Shown: positions 1-8,747, counted from the stretch's first letter. The stretch is DNA of 64,000 nucleotides from Prauserella_A oleivorans (GCF_042685745.1 NZ_JBHUNT010000001.1:1550001-1614000); one strand, 5' to 3'. The notes: a model not told the origin generated them from the sequence alone. Translations and numbers: made by a program.

Positions 1-1
1 G

Positions 2-406
2 CTCATCGCGCTGCGCACCGGACGGGCTCAGGACTTCTTCCTCATCCAGCTGCTGTCCAATGTGGCCAGCGCGCTGGCGTGGGCGACGAGCATCGTCGTC
101 CGCTGGCCGCTGCTCGGCGTCGTGGTGGGACTCGTGCTGGGCCAGAAGACCCGCTGGCGGCGTGACCCGGCGCTGCTGCGGGCGTACTCCCGCGCGAGCT
201 GGGTGTGGGTGTTCGGGCAGTACACGCTGCGTGTGGCGGTGTTCGGCGCGCTGTGGTGGGCCGGCGAGGTGGTCGCTCTCGGGATCGCGCGCACCGTGTT
301 GTCGTGGCCGCTGGTCGCACTGACGGTCGCCGTCAGCGGCTGGGTGCTCCACCGGACGCTGCCCAGCGGGCATCCCGGGCTGCGGCATCCACAACCGCCG
401 GAGTAA
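2..406 (+). CDS. DUF3159 family membrane protein, 3' end only
   Basis: The reading frame is open from the window edge to a TAA stop, giving the last 134 residues of a protein whose start lies outside. It has at least three hydrophobic segments, separated by a basic arginine-rich loop (KTRWRRDPALLRAYSRAS) that I associate with the actinobacterial DUF3159 family. It ends with a short proline-containing tail. Function is unknown; an inner-membrane location follows from the hydrophobic segments. The next gene converges on it after 37 bp. Confidence 0.7.
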   Translation, partial: LIALRTGRAQDFFLIQLLSNVASALAWATSIVVRWPLLGVVVGLVLGQKTRWRRDPALLRAYSRASWVWVFGQYTLRVAVFGALWWAGEVVALGIARTVLSWPLVALTVAVSGWVLHRTLPSGHPGLRHPQPPE

Positions 407-443
407 GGGGCCCCCGGCGAGGGGGAGGTCCGGGGGCCACCAC

Positions 444-1376
444 CTACAGTACGCCTTTCGGGTGAAGTGCGTGTTCGCCGAAGGCCTCGACGGCGGCCAG
501 CCACGCCGCGCCGAGCACGCCGTCGCTGCTGCCCAGCACGTCGAGGCCGGACAGGCGGGTACGCACCCGTATGCCCACGGGGCTGTCCTCCGCCAGCACA
601 CTTCCGACGAGCACCACCGGGGTGCTCTCGTCGACGTCCCGCGCCGTCAGCGCCGTGCGCGTCAGCAACCCGGCGGCCTGCTCCACGATCCGCTCGGCCT
701 CGGGATCGTCGTCCACGGCAGCGCTCACCAGCGGGGCGAACCGCGCCAGCCGCACCGGTGGCTCGCCGTTGGCCGCGGTGATGAGCCGGTGGAACGCCCG
801 GGGCTCGTCCGGGTCGATGCCGGCCTGCGCCAGGACCGACGTCGCCAGCGTGCCGAGTGCCGTGCCGCGGCTCAGCGCGTCGAGGGTCGCCCGCACCGCC
901 TCCCGGCCGATCCAGAAGCCCGATCCCTCGTCGCCGAGCAACCAGCCGTAGCCGCCCGCCACCGACACCATCCGGCGCTTGCGGATGCGGCCCGCGATGG
1001 AGCCGGTACCCGCGACGAGCACGGTGCCGTCGGGCTCGGCCGTGGCCGATGCGAACGCGGCCTCGGCGTCGGAGACCACGCGCGCCACGTCGCCGAACCC
1101 GCCCTCCCGCCAGGTACGCCGGAAGATGTCCGCGACCGCCGGATCGGTGAGCTTGCCGGCCCCGGCCATGCCGACGACACACGCCCGCAGGCCCGCGCGG
1201 TCCAGTCCGGCGGTCGCGGCGGCAACGGCCTCGGCCACGGCCGCGGCGGCCTGGGCGGGCGGGTGCGAGTTGGGGTTGGCCCCGCCGGCGCGTCCCGTGC
1301 CGAGCACGGTGCCGTCGGCGGCGAGCGCCCGGGCCCTGGTGGTCGTGCCGCCCGCGTCCACTCCGACGACGTACAT
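444..1376 (-). CDS. N-acetylglucosamine kinase (BadF/BadG/BcrA/BcrD ATPase family)
   Basis: A 310-residue sugar kinase of the ASKHA fold, expected to phosphorylate N-acetylglucosamine or a related amino sugar with ATP in the cytosol. The phosphate-1 loop GVDAGGTTTRA is at the N-terminus, an adenosine/phosphate motif VAGTGSIAGRI near residue 120, and GSGFWIGREA near 155. Its ATG overlaps the stop of the upstream SIS-domain gene by one base (TGATG), so the two are translationally coupled. The pair lies divergent from a dasR-like gene with a dre operator between, which supports an amino-sugar substrate. N-acetylmuramate or glucosamine cannot be excluded. Confidence 0.8.
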   Translation of the reverse strand: MYVVGVDAGGTTTRARALAADGTVLGTGRAGGANPNSHPPAQAAAAVAEAVAAATAGLDRAGLRACVVGMAGAGKLTDPAVADIFRRTWREGGFGDVARVVSDAEAAFASATAEPDGTVLVAGTGSIAGRIRKRRMVSVAGGYGWLLGDEGSGFWIGREAVRATLDALSRGTALGTLATSVLAQAGIDPDEPRAFHRLITAANGEPPVRLARFAPLVSAAVDDDPEAERIVEQAAGLLTRTALTARDVDESTPVVLVGSVLAEDSPVGIRVRTRLSGLDVLGSSDGVLGAAWLAAVEAFGEHALHPKGVL

Positions 1377-2419
1377 CAGCGCGTCTTGGTCACTTTGCGC
1401 AGGCCGCGGGGGCTGTCCGGGTCACCACCACGGGCCAGGGACAGCTGCAGCGCGAGCCGCTGCACCGGCAGTACCTCCAGGATGGGTGCCACCTCCTCGG
1501 CCGTCTCGGGCACGTCGATGCGCAACGCGGCGGGCATGTCGCCGGCCGCCGACCCGATGGCCAGCACGTCGGCACCACGCTCGGCGACGGCGCCGAGCAC
1601 GTCCCGCATGGCCGTGCCACCGTGGCCTGCGCTGGTGAGGCCGAGCACGGCGGTCTCCTCGTCGACCGCCGCGACCGGGCCGTGCAACAGGTCCGCGCCA
1701 CTGTAGGCGCGGGTGTGCAGGTAACTGGTCTCGGCCAGCTTGAGAGAGGCCTCCAGCGCCGTCGCGTAGGAGTACCCGCGGGCGGCGGCCACCACGCGGT
1801 CGGCGAACCGGTACCGGTCCACCGCCCGCGCGACCCCGCTCGCCGAGTCCCGCAGCGTCGTGTGCGCGAGCCGGCCGATGTCGCCCACCGCGGAGCCGTC
1901 GCCGCCGCGCATCGCGTCGACCAGCAGGTACAGCGCCAGCAGGGTCGCCGTGTAGGTCTTGGTGGCCGCGACGGCGTGCTCCTCGCCCGCGCCGATGTCG
2001 ACGGCGAGATCGGCGACCTCGAACAGCCGTGAGGACGGCGTGTTGCTCACCGCGACCGTGCGCGCGCCCGCCTTGCGGGCCGCCTCGGTGACCTCCAGCA
2101 GATCAGGGGACCCGCCGCTCTGGCTCACCGACACGAGCAGAACGTCCCGCAGATCTGGGTGGGCGCCGTAGAGAGTGGTCGTGGACGGCGAGACGAGCCC
2201 CGCGGGCAGGCCCAGGAGGACTTCGATCAAGTACTTGGCGTAGAGCGCGGCGTGGTCGCTCGACCCGCGCGCGGCGAGCAAAGCGAACCGCGGTGGTTTC
2301 TCCACGATGGCGCGGGCAACTCCCGCGATGGTGGCGCGTTGCTCGACGAGCCGGGCGAGGATGTCCGGCTGCTCGTCGATCTCTGCCGTCATCAGCCTGC
2401 CCGGCTGGGCCTCTGTCAC
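1376..2419 (-). CDS. SIS-domain sugar-phosphate isomerase/deaminase-like protein
   Basis: A protein of about 347 residues with two SIS domains, like the isomerase half of GlmS and the AgaS/NagB-II proteins. ARGSSDHAA and SVSQSGGSPD are the first sugar-phosphate loops. A second SIS domain follows, with ARGYSYATALEASLKLAET. It has no glutaminase domain, so it would act on an amino-sugar phosphate without glutamine, most simply as a glucosamine-6-phosphate deaminase or isomerase. I place the start at a GTG preceded 6-7 nt upstream by GAGAGG; a TTG further upstream would add eight residues. It is first in the operon, ahead of the kinase, and the dre operator lies about 25 nt upstream. Confidence 0.75.
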   Translation of the reverse strand: MTEAQPGRLMTAEIDEQPDILARLVEQRATIAGVARAIVEKPPRFALLAARGSSDHAALYAKYLIEVLLGLPAGLVSPSTTTLYGAHPDLRDVLLVSVSQSGGSPDLLEVTEAARKAGARTVAVSNTPSSRLFEVADLAVDIGAGEEHAVAATKTYTATLLALYLLVDAMRGGDGSAVGDIGRLAHTTLRDSASGVARAVDRYRFADRVVAAARGYSYATALEASLKLAETSYLHTRAYSGADLLHGPVAAVDEETAVLGLTSAGHGGTAMRDVLGAVAERGADVLAIGSAAGDMPAALRIDVPETAEEVAPILEVLPVQRLALQLSLARGGDPDSPRGLRKVTKTR

Positions 2420-2441
2420 GATGATCCTCTCGTCGCGCCGC

Positions 2442-2455
2442 AAGGTCTAGACCAA
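2442..2455. promoter_or_regulatory. dre-type operator (DasR binding site)
   Basis: The perfect 10-bp palindrome GGTCTAGACC sits between the divergent SIS/kinase operon and the GntR gene. It matches the core of the Streptomyces DasR consensus, known as ACTGGTCTAGACCA(C/G)T. Binding here would couple amino-sugar kinase expression to glucosamine-6-phosphate levels and could also autoregulate the regulator. Confidence 0.8.
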
Positions 2456-2533
2456 TAGTAGACAGGTTCAACGTGCGGGGCGAAGGGTAGTTTTGCAGGT
2501 AAGCGTCGCGGGGTTGAAGTGAAGGAGTCGGTC

Positions 2534-3289
2534 ATGTTGGAGGTTTCGGGGGCCAGGGCGGGTACCGCAACAGGTACACGGGCCCAGCGCGAGCCGAAGT
2601 ACTGGGCGCTCAAACAGCATCTGCTGGATCTGCTCGAGTCGCTACCCGCGGGATCGCCCATTCCCACCGAGCGCGCGCTCGCCGGGGATTTCAACGTCTC
2701 CCGCACCACGGTCCGGCAGGCGCTGGCGGACCTGACGGCGGAGGGGCGCCTGCACCGCGTGCAGGGCAAGGGCACCTTCGCCGCGGAGCCCAAGGTGGCG
2801 CAGCGGCTCCAGCTGTCCTCCTACACCGAGGACATGCGCGCGCAGGGCCGGGAGCCGTCCTCCCAGCTGCTGGAGGTCGAGGAGATCGTCGCCGAAGGGG
2901 ACCTGCCGAAGCTGCTCGGCATCCGTACCGGTGCCAAGGTGCTGAGGCTGCGCAGGCTCCGGCTCGCCGACGGCGAACCCATGGCGCTGGAGACGACCCA
3001 CCTGCCGCTGGCGCGCTTCCGCGGCTTGCGCAGGCAGATCACCGAGGGTGGTTCGCTGTACGAGGCGCTGAAGGAGCGCTACGGCGTCGAGCTCACGCGG
3101 GCGGAGGAGACCATCGAGACCTCGCTCGCGGGACCGCAGGAGGCCGAGCTCCTCGGTGCCGACGTCGGAATGCCGGTGCTGCTGCTGTCCCGGCACTCGT
3201 TCGGCGCCGACGGCAAGCCCGTGGAGTACGTGCGCTCGATCTACCGCGGTGACCGGTACAAGTTCGTCACCACGCTGACCAGGCCGTGA
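2534..3289 (+). CDS. dasR: GntR/HutC-family regulator, DasR-like
   Basis: A 251-residue regulator with an N-terminal winged helix-turn-helix (PIPTERALAGDFNVSRTT, recognition helix in VSRTTVRQALADL) and a C-terminal UTRA effector domain (SLYEALKERYGVELTRAEE, then DGKPVEYVRSIYRGDRYKF). DasR senses glucosamine-6-phosphate and represses GlcNAc uptake and use genes. A perfect dre core in its own upstream region and the divergent amino-sugar operon support this identity. I chose the ATG that follows AAGGAG by 6-7 nt; a GTG 15 nt upstream is also open. Its last bases overlap the start of the MFS gene (GTGA). Confidence 0.8.
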   Translation: MLEVSGARAGTATGTRAQREPKYWALKQHLLDLLESLPAGSPIPTERALAGDFNVSRTTVRQALADLTAEGRLHRVQGKGTFAAEPKVAQRLQLSSYTEDMRAQGREPSSQLLEVEEIVAEGDLPKLLGIRTGAKVLRLRRLRLADGEPMALETTHLPLARFRGLRRQITEGGSLYEALKERYGVELTRAEETIETSLAGPQEAELLGADVGMPVLLLSRHSFGADGKPVEYVRSIYRGDRYKFVTTLTRP

Positions 3290-4707
3290 CCGTCCGCTGG
3301 GGCACCTCGGCCGCGCGCGGTGTCCTGGCCACCACCGTCCTCGGCTCCGGGATGGTGATGCTCGACGGCACCGTGGTCAACGTCGCCCTGCCCCGGATGG
3401 GTGAGGAACTGGCCGCCTCGGTCTCGGGGTTGCAGTGGATCCTCGACGGCTACCTGCTCGCGCTCGCCTCGCTCATCCTCGTCGCCGGAGCACTCGGCGA
3501 CCGCTACGGCAGGCGGCGGGTGTTCCAGCTCGGCATCGTCTGGTTCGGTGCCGCGTCGCTGCTTTGCGGCATCGCGCCGACCACGGAACTGCTGGTCGGG
3601 GCGCGGGTTCTGCAGGGCGTCGGTGGCGCGCTGCTGACGCCGGGTTCGCTGGCGATCCTGCAGGCGTCGTTCGCGCGGCAGGACCGGGCGCGGGCGATCG
3701 GCGCGTGGTCCGGCCTCGGTGGCGTCGCGGCGGCGCTGGGGCCGCTGGTGGGCGGGCTGCTGGTGCAGGCGTGGTCGTGGCGGCTGGCGTTCCTGGTGAA
3801 CCTGCCGCTGGCGGCGGTCTGCGTGTGGCTGGCGCACCGCTACGTTCCGGAGTCCTGCGACGCGCGCGGGCAGGGCAGGCCGGACACACTCTCGACCGTC
3901 CTCTGTGCGCTCGGTCTGGCCGGGGTCACCGGCGCGTTGGTGGAGGCGCCGCCCCGCGGATTCGACGACCCGCTCGTGCTCACCGCGGCGGTTGGCGGAG
4001 CGCTGGCCCTGGCCGCGTTCGTGGTCGTCCAGCTGCGCTCGCGAGATCCGCTCGTCCCGCCGAGCCTGTTCGCCGACCGGACGTTCACGTTCTCCAACGC
4101 GCTCACCCTCGTCGTGTACGCCGCGCTCGGCGGCGTGATGATGCTGCTCGTTCTGCAGCTGCAGACCTCGCTCGGGTACTCACCCCTCGAAGCTGGCGCG
4201 GCCGGGCTGCCCGTCACCGCGTTGATGGTCGCGTTGTCCGGACGTTCCGGCGCTCTCGCCCAGCGGATCGGCCCGCGTACGCAGCTGGTCGCCGGCCCGT
4301 TACTGCTCGCACTCGGGATGTGGCTGCTGCAGCGGGTCGCGCCCGGTTCGTCCTACGTGGGCACGGTGCTCCCGGCGGTGACCGTCTTCGGGCTCGGCCT
4401 CGCCACGGTGGTGGCGCCCGTGACGGCGACCGTGCTGGCCGCGGCGCCCGATCGCCATGCCGGCGTGGCGTCCGGGGTGAACAACGCCATCGCCCGCAGC
4501 GGGAACCTGCTGGCCGTCGCGGTGCTGCCCGCCGTGGCCGGGCTGAGCGGCGCGGCGTATTCCGATCCGGTCGCCCTGACGGCGGGTTGGCGCACCGCGT
4601 TGTGGGTATGTCTTGGGCTTGCCGTCACCGGGGCGGCGCTCGCGACGGGGATTCGCGACAACGTGCTCCGCACGGCTACGCCACGTGAAGAATCTGTGAG
4701 CCGCTGA
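3286..4707 (+). CDS. MFS drug transporter, DHA2 (EmrB/QacA) family
   Basis: A 473-residue polytopic protein with about 14 hydrophobic segments. It carries the DHA2 signatures LDGTVVNVALPRM in helix 1, a proline-less motif A in GDRYGRRRVFQ after helix 2, and a motif-C-like GGVAAALGPLVGGLL in helix 5. These transporters export drugs or metabolites against a proton gradient. The GTG start overlaps the dasR stop by four bases, so it is probably co-transcribed with the regulator. The substrate is not evident; export of amino sugars or a linked metabolite would be speculation. Confidence 0.8.
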   Translation: MTVRWGTSAARGVLATTVLGSGMVMLDGTVVNVALPRMGEELAASVSGLQWILDGYLLALASLILVAGALGDRYGRRRVFQLGIVWFGAASLLCGIAPTTELLVGARVLQGVGGALLTPGSLAILQASFARQDRARAIGAWSGLGGVAAALGPLVGGLLVQAWSWRLAFLVNLPLAAVCVWLAHRYVPESCDARGQGRPDTLSTVLCALGLAGVTGALVEAPPRGFDDPLVLTAAVGGALALAAFVVVQLRSRDPLVPPSLFADRTFTFSNALTLVVYAALGGVMMLLVLQLQTSLGYSPLEAGAAGLPVTALMVALSGRSGALAQRIGPRTQLVAGPLLLALGMWLLQRVAPGSSYVGTVLPAVTVFGLGLATVVAPVTATVLAAAPDRHAGVASGVNNAIARSGNLLAVAVLPAVAGLSGAAYSDPVALTAGWRTALWVCLGLAVTGAALATGIRDNVLRTATPREESVSR

Positions 4708-4830
4708 CAGTCCTTTGTGGACTCGAAATTGCGCCGTGTTCGTGCTCACTTCTGGCAACGCCGGGAGCATCCGTGGCGTTTTCAACGTTGGAGTGTTGGA
4801 GATGGGGAGTCCGCGTGAGCGATCGGAATC

Positions 4831-5859
4831 ATGGCTGAGGAGAAGAAGGAAAAGAGAGAGGACGAGGAATCGGAGAAGTCCGGTCTCAAACCCGCGCAGT
4901 TGATCGCCGCGGGGCTGGCGGCGACGACCGCGGCGTTTCTGTGCTCGTTCTTCGGCGTCTACGGGACGGTGATCGGCACCGGTGTCATGAGCGTCCTGAG
5001 CACGGTCGGCAGCGAGGTGTACCTGCGGTCGCTGCGCAAGACCAAGGAGGCGACGAAGAAGGCCAAGGCGATGGCGGCCGCCATCACCGACGCCAGAGGG
5101 TGGCAGACCCGTGTCCAGGGCTCGCCCGGACGGACGTCCGCGGCGAACCAGAGTTCGGCGCCGCCGACCACCCGATTGGCCGAACCGCAGGACGAACGGA
5201 CCCGGCGGATCGGTCCGCTGGGCGACGAACGGACCCGCTACATCGCTGCTCCGGGCGACGACCGCACGCGTCGGATCGGCCCGCTGGGGGAGGAGCAGAC
5301 GCGCTACATCGCCGCCCCGGGCAGCGAGCAGCAGACCGTCTACCTCGGTGCGCAGCAGGCCGGGCAGCCGGATGCGACCGAGCAGGACAAATGGGGCTGG
5401 CTGAAGCGCCGGTGGCCGGTGGTGCTGGGAACCAGCGTCGCGGCGTTCGTGATCGGCATGTTCATCCTCACCGGGTTCGAGCTGGCGACCGGTAGCTCGG
5501 TGTCGGGTCAGGGCCGCAGCACGGTGGGACAGCTGGTCGGCAACACGTCCGGCCAGTCCGAGTACCGCGAGGACCCGGGCCGGCAGCAGGAGCAGGAGCA
5601 GACGCCCGCGCCGAGCGAGCAGCAGCAGCCCGGCGACGAGACCGAGCCGACCTACGAGCCTACGGAGTCCGGCACGCCGGTGCCGTCCGAGGAGCAGCAG
5701 CCGACGGAGCAGTCGGAGCCGGTCGAACCGACCGAGCCCAGCAGCCCGGTCGAGGAGCAGCCCGAGCCGACGCAGGAGGAAACCGAGAGCGTTCCGCTGC
5801 CGGGCCTCGGCGGCGAGTCCGGCGGAGGTGCCGAGGTCACTCCGAGCGAGGGCGGCTGA
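4831..5859 (+). CDS. Uncharacterised two-helix membrane protein with internal repeats
   Basis: A 342-residue protein I do not recognise. It starts with a highly charged Lys/Glu stretch, then a hydrophobic hairpin-like segment (residues about 28-62). A cytoplasmic-looking region follows with alternating repeats RTRRIGPLGDE and RTRYIAAPG, two copies each. A single membrane helix is near residues 195-215, and the last 110 residues are a low-complexity Pro/Glu/Gln/Ser tail, which would be extracytoplasmic if the helices pair. The repeated Thr/Arg motifs could be Ser/Thr-kinase targets, but this is only a guess. It converges on thiE with a 23-bp overlap of the two 3' ends. Confidence 0.65.
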   Translation: MAEEKKEKREDEESEKSGLKPAQLIAAGLAATTAAFLCSFFGVYGTVIGTGVMSVLSTVGSEVYLRSLRKTKEATKKAKAMAAAITDARGWQTRVQGSPGRTSAANQSSAPPTTRLAEPQDERTRRIGPLGDERTRYIAAPGDDRTRRIGPLGEEQTRYIAAPGSEQQTVYLGAQQAGQPDATEQDKWGWLKRRWPVVLGTSVAAFVIGMFILTGFELATGSSVSGQGRSTVGQLVGNTSGQSEYREDPGRQQEQEQTPAPSEQQQPGDETEPTYEPTESGTPVPSEEQQPTEQSEPVEPTEPSSPVEEQPEPTQEETESVPLPGLGGESGGGAEVTPSEGG

Positions 5860-6520
5860 GCGCCTCTCGCAGGCCGGTCGCGGCGGCCTGGGGGTCGTCG
5901 GCCTCGGTGACGGCCCGGACGACCACCGCCCGGTCCGCCCCGGCCGCCACGACCTCCGGCAGGCGCTGCGCGTCGATCCCTCCGATGGCGAACCAGGGCC
6001 GTGGCGTGCCGATCTCGGCGGCCACGGCCCGCACCAGCTCCAGCCCGGGTGCCTCGCGTCCGGGCTTCGTCGGTGTCGGCCAGCACGGCCCGACGCAGAA
6101 GTAGTCGACACCCGGCTCCACCGCCGCCGCCCGCGCCTGGTCCAGCGAGTGGGTGGACCGGCCGATCACCGGACCGTCCCCGACGATGCGGCGCGCGAGA
6201 TCCACCGGCAGGTCATCCTGGCCGAGGTGGAGCACGTCGGCGTCCACGGCCAGGGCCACGTCCGCTCGGTCGTTCACCGCCAGCAGCGCCCCGTGGCGCG
6301 CGCACGCCTCCGCCAACACTTCCAGCGCCTGGAGCTCGAACCGCGCTTCCAGCGGCGCGCCGCTCGTCTTGTCGCGCAGCTGGACGATGTCGACGCCACC
6401 CGCGAGCGCGGCGTCGACGAACTCCGCGAGGTCGCCACGTGTACTGCGGGCGTCCGTGCACAGGTACAGCCGGGCGTCCGCCAGACGCCGGCGGATCTGA
6501 TCACCGTTGAGGCCGGGCAT
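5837..6520 (-). CDS. thiE: Thiamine-phosphate synthase ThiE
   Basis: A 227-residue TIM-barrel enzyme that joins HMP-pyrophosphate and thiazole phosphate to give thiamine phosphate. Family motifs are visible: VDIVQLRDK, LLAVNDRADVA, ADVLHLGQDDLP, GRSTHS, YFCVGPCWPTPTKPG and PWFAIGGID. I placed the start at MPGLNGDQ; the open frame extends 72 codons further but through the divergent thiO leader. It is transcribed away from thiO, and the TPP riboswitch in the gap faces thiO only. Its 3' end overlaps the preceding membrane-protein gene. Confidence 0.93.
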   Translation of the reverse strand: MPGLNGDQIRRRLADARLYLCTDARSTRGDLAEFVDAALAGGVDIVQLRDKTSGAPLEARFELQALEVLAEACARHGALLAVNDRADVALAVDADVLHLGQDDLPVDLARRIVGDGPVIGRSTHSLDQARAAAVEPGVDYFCVGPCWPTPTKPGREAPGLELVRAVAAEIGTPRPWFAIGGIDAQRLPEVVAAGADRAVVVRAVTEADDPQAAATGLREALSRPRSE

Positions 6521-6556
6521 GGCGTCACCGTAGTACGGCCCTGTATGTTGGTGACG

Positions 6557-6643
6557 TCCGCACGGGAGCCCCGCAAACGGGCTGAGAGGGAGCAGCAGCT
6601 CCGACCGTGGAACCTGATCCGGGTCATGCCGGCGCAGGGAGCG
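6557..6643 (+). ncRNA. TPP riboswitch upstream of thiOSG
   Basis: The conserved THI-box elements occur in order: ACGGGAGCCC, then GGGCTGAGAGGG (the CUGAGA core), then GAACCTGATCCGGGTCATGCC and GGCGCAGGGA at the 3' end. The element ends about 10 nt before the thiO start, so thiamine pyrophosphate binding would most simply block translation initiation. Confidence 0.92.
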
Positions 6644-6652
6644 TGATCGACA

Positions 6653-7768
6653 GTGCCCAGCCAACCCCACCTCACGGTCGTCGGTGCCGGCGTCATCGGC
6701 CTGGCCGTCGCCTGGCGTGCCGCCGCCGCCGGGCATCGCGTGACCGTGTTCGACCCCCGGCCCGGCCAGGCCGCCTCCTGGGTCGCGGGCGGGATGCTCG
6801 CCCCGGTGACCGAGGCGTGGCCGGGTGAGGAAGACGTCCTCGAGCTCGGCGAGGAATCGCTGCGCCGCTGGCCCCGCTTCGCCGAGGAGCTACGGGCCGA
6901 CGGGTTCGACCCGGGCTTGTCCCTGGCCGGGACCGTCGTGGCCGCATTCGACCGCGCCGACGCCGAGCAGCTGCGGATCCTCGCCGACTACCTGCACGGC
7001 CTGGGCCGCGAGGCCACCTACGTGACCGGCAGGCAGCTGCGGCACGCCGAACCCGGGCTCGGCAGCTCCGTCACCGCGGGCCTGCTGGTGCCCGGCGACC
7101 TGGCCGTCGACAACCGCAGGCTGCTCGACGCCCTGCGCGGCGCCGCCCGCGCGCACGGTGCCGAGTTCGTGGCCGAGGAGGTCGTGGCACTCGAACCCGG
7201 AGTGGTGCGGACCGCGACGGCGGGCCACGCCGCCGAGCTCGTCGTGCTCGCCGCCGGGGCGTGGAGCGGACGGCTCGCTCCCCGGCTCGCCGGGCATGTC
7301 CGGCCGCTCAAGGGCGAGATCCTGCGCCTGCGCTCCCGGAGGCTGACGCTGCCACCGCCGCGGCACACGGTCCGCGCGATGGTGGAAGGCGAGCCCGTCT
7401 ACCTCGTGCCACGCGAGCACGGCGAGCTGGTGCTCGGCGCCACGCAGTACGAGGCGGGCTTCGACACGGCCGTCACCGCCCGGGGCGTGCGCCGACTGCT
7501 CGACAACGCCGAACGCGTCTTCCCCGGCATCGCCGAGTACGAGCTCACCGAGACCGCCGCGGGTCTCCGCGCGGGCAGCGCGGACAACCTGCCCTACCTC
7601 GGCGAACTCGGCGACGGCGTGTTCGCGGCCACCGGGCATCACCGCAACGGCCTGCTGCTCGCACCCGTCACCGCCGACGCCGTGCTGGCCTGGCTCGCGG
7701 GCACGGAGCCACCGCCGGGGGTCACCGCGGCACATCCCGAACGCATGCGCAGTGAGGAACGAGTCTGA
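6653..7768 (+). CDS. thiO: Glycine oxidase ThiO
   Basis: A 371-residue FAD-dependent amine oxidase of the DAAO family that converts glycine to iminoglycine for thiazole synthesis. The dinucleotide-binding motif VVGAGVIGLAVAW and VTVFDPRPG are at the N-terminus. A central DAAO segment and the C-terminal FAD contact AATGHHRNGLLLAPVTAD are present. It uses a GTG start just after the TPP riboswitch. The stop overlaps the thiS start (TGATG), so thiO-thiS-thiG form one coupled unit. Confidence 0.92.
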   Translation: MPSQPHLTVVGAGVIGLAVAWRAAAAGHRVTVFDPRPGQAASWVAGGMLAPVTEAWPGEEDVLELGEESLRRWPRFAEELRADGFDPGLSLAGTVVAAFDRADAEQLRILADYLHGLGREATYVTGRQLRHAEPGLGSSVTAGLLVPGDLAVDNRRLLDALRGAARAHGAEFVAEEVVALEPGVVRTATAGHAAELVVLAAGAWSGRLAPRLAGHVRPLKGEILRLRSRRLTLPPPRHTVRAMVEGEPVYLVPREHGELVLGATQYEAGFDTAVTARGVRRLLDNAERVFPGIAEYELTETAAGLRAGSADNLPYLGELGDGVFAATGHHRNGLLLAPVTADAVLAWLAGTEPPPGVTAAHPERMRSEERV

Positions 7769-7968
7769 TGCGGATCACAGTCAACGGGGACGCCCGGGAG
7801 TTCCCCGACGGCAGCACCGTCGCCGACCTGCTGGAGGCGCTCGGCACCGCGCGCGAGGGTGTCGCGGTCGCGCTCGACGGCCAGGTCGTGCGGCGCGCGG
7901 AGTGGGCCCGTGTCGTCGTGCCGGACGGCGCGCGGTTGGAGATCCTCACGGCCGTCCAGGGAGGTTGA
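7768..7968 (+). CDS. thiS: Sulfur carrier protein ThiS
   Basis: A 66-residue ubiquitin-like protein starting MRITVNGDAREF and ending in the essential Gly-Gly (AVQGG), the site of thiocarboxylation. It donates sulfur to ThiG. It overlaps thiO by one base and is followed two bases later by thiG. No thiF is nearby, so activation must come from an unlinked E1-like enzyme such as a MoeZ/MoeB protein. Confidence 0.93.
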   Translation: MRITVNGDAREFPDGSTVADLLEALGTAREGVAVALDGQVVRRAEWARVVVPDGARLEILTAVQGG

Positions 7969-7970
7969 CG

Positions 7971-8747
7971 ATGACCGACATGAACTCCGAGAGCGGCGAG
8001 ACGCTGGTGATCGGCGATCTCAAGCTGAGTTCACGCCTCATCATCGGCACGGGCGGCGCCGCGAACCTGAACGTTCTCGAACGGGCGCTCGTGGCGTCCG
8101 GCACCGAGCTGACCACCGTCGCGATGCGCCGCGCCGACGCCGAGGGCGGGTCGGGCGTGCTCGATCTGCTGCGCAGGCTCGGCATCACCCTGCTGCCGAA
8201 CACGGCCGGCTGCCGCACGGCCGCCGAAGCCGTGCTCACGGCCCAGCTCGCCCGGGAGGCACTCGGCACCGACCTCGTCAAGCTCGAGGTGCACGCCGAC
8301 GACCGCACGCTGCTGCCCGACCCGGTCGAGACCCTCGACGCCGCCGAACAACTCGTGGCCGAGGGCTTCACCGTCCTCGTCTACACCAACGACGACCCGG
8401 TGCTGGCTCTGCGGCTCGAGGAGGCCGGCTGCGCCGCCGTGATGCCGCTCGGCGCGCCGATCGGCACCGGCCTCGGCATCCGCAACCCGCACAACATCGA
8501 GCTGATCGTCGCCAGGGCCGGCGTGCCGATCATCCTCGACGCCGGCATCGGCACTGCGTCCGATGCCGCCTTGGCCATGGAGCTGGGGTGCGACGCCGTG
8601 CTGTTGTCGACGGCGGTCACGCGGGCGCAGGACCCCGAACGGATGGCGCACGCCATGCGGGCCGCGGTGACGGCGGGCAGGCTCGCGCGACAGGCCGGCC
8701 GCGTGCCGCAGCGGTTCTGGGCGCAGGCCTCGTCTCCGCCGCGCTGA
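7971..8747 (+). CDS. thiG: Thiazole synthase ThiG
   Basis: A 258-residue TIM-barrel enzyme that forms the thiazole phosphate ring from deoxyxylulose phosphate, dehydroglycine and ThiS thiocarboxylate. Motifs LIIGTGGAANLN, LPNTAGCRTAAEAV, LVKLEVHAD (the Schiff-base Lys), AAVMPLGAPIGTGLGI and ILDAGIGTASDAALAMELG fit the family. The ATG lies two bases after thiS; a second ATG three codons in is possible. It is the last gene of the riboswitch-controlled operon. Confidence 0.94.
   Translation: MTDMNSESGETLVIGDLKLSSRLIIGTGGAANLNVLERALVASGTELTTVAMRRADAEGGSGVLDLLRRLGITLLPNTAGCRTAAEAVLTAQLAREALGTDLVKLEVHADDRTLLPDPVETLDAAEQLVAEGFTVLVYTNDDPVLALRLEEAGCAAVMPLGAPIGTGLGIRNPHNIELIVARAGVPIILDAGIGTASDAALAMELGCDAVLLSTAVTRAQDPERMAHAMRAAVTAGRLARQAGRVPQRFWAQASSPPR

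Noticed and set aside
28..1182. 384-codon open frame antisense to the GlcNAc kinase
   Set aside because: Arg/Gly-rich shadow of a GC-rich real gene in another frame; no family resemblance or SD.
462..1706. 414-codon plus-strand frame over the kinase and SIS genes
   Set aside because: Opposite-strand shadow; the minus-strand genes have clear motifs.
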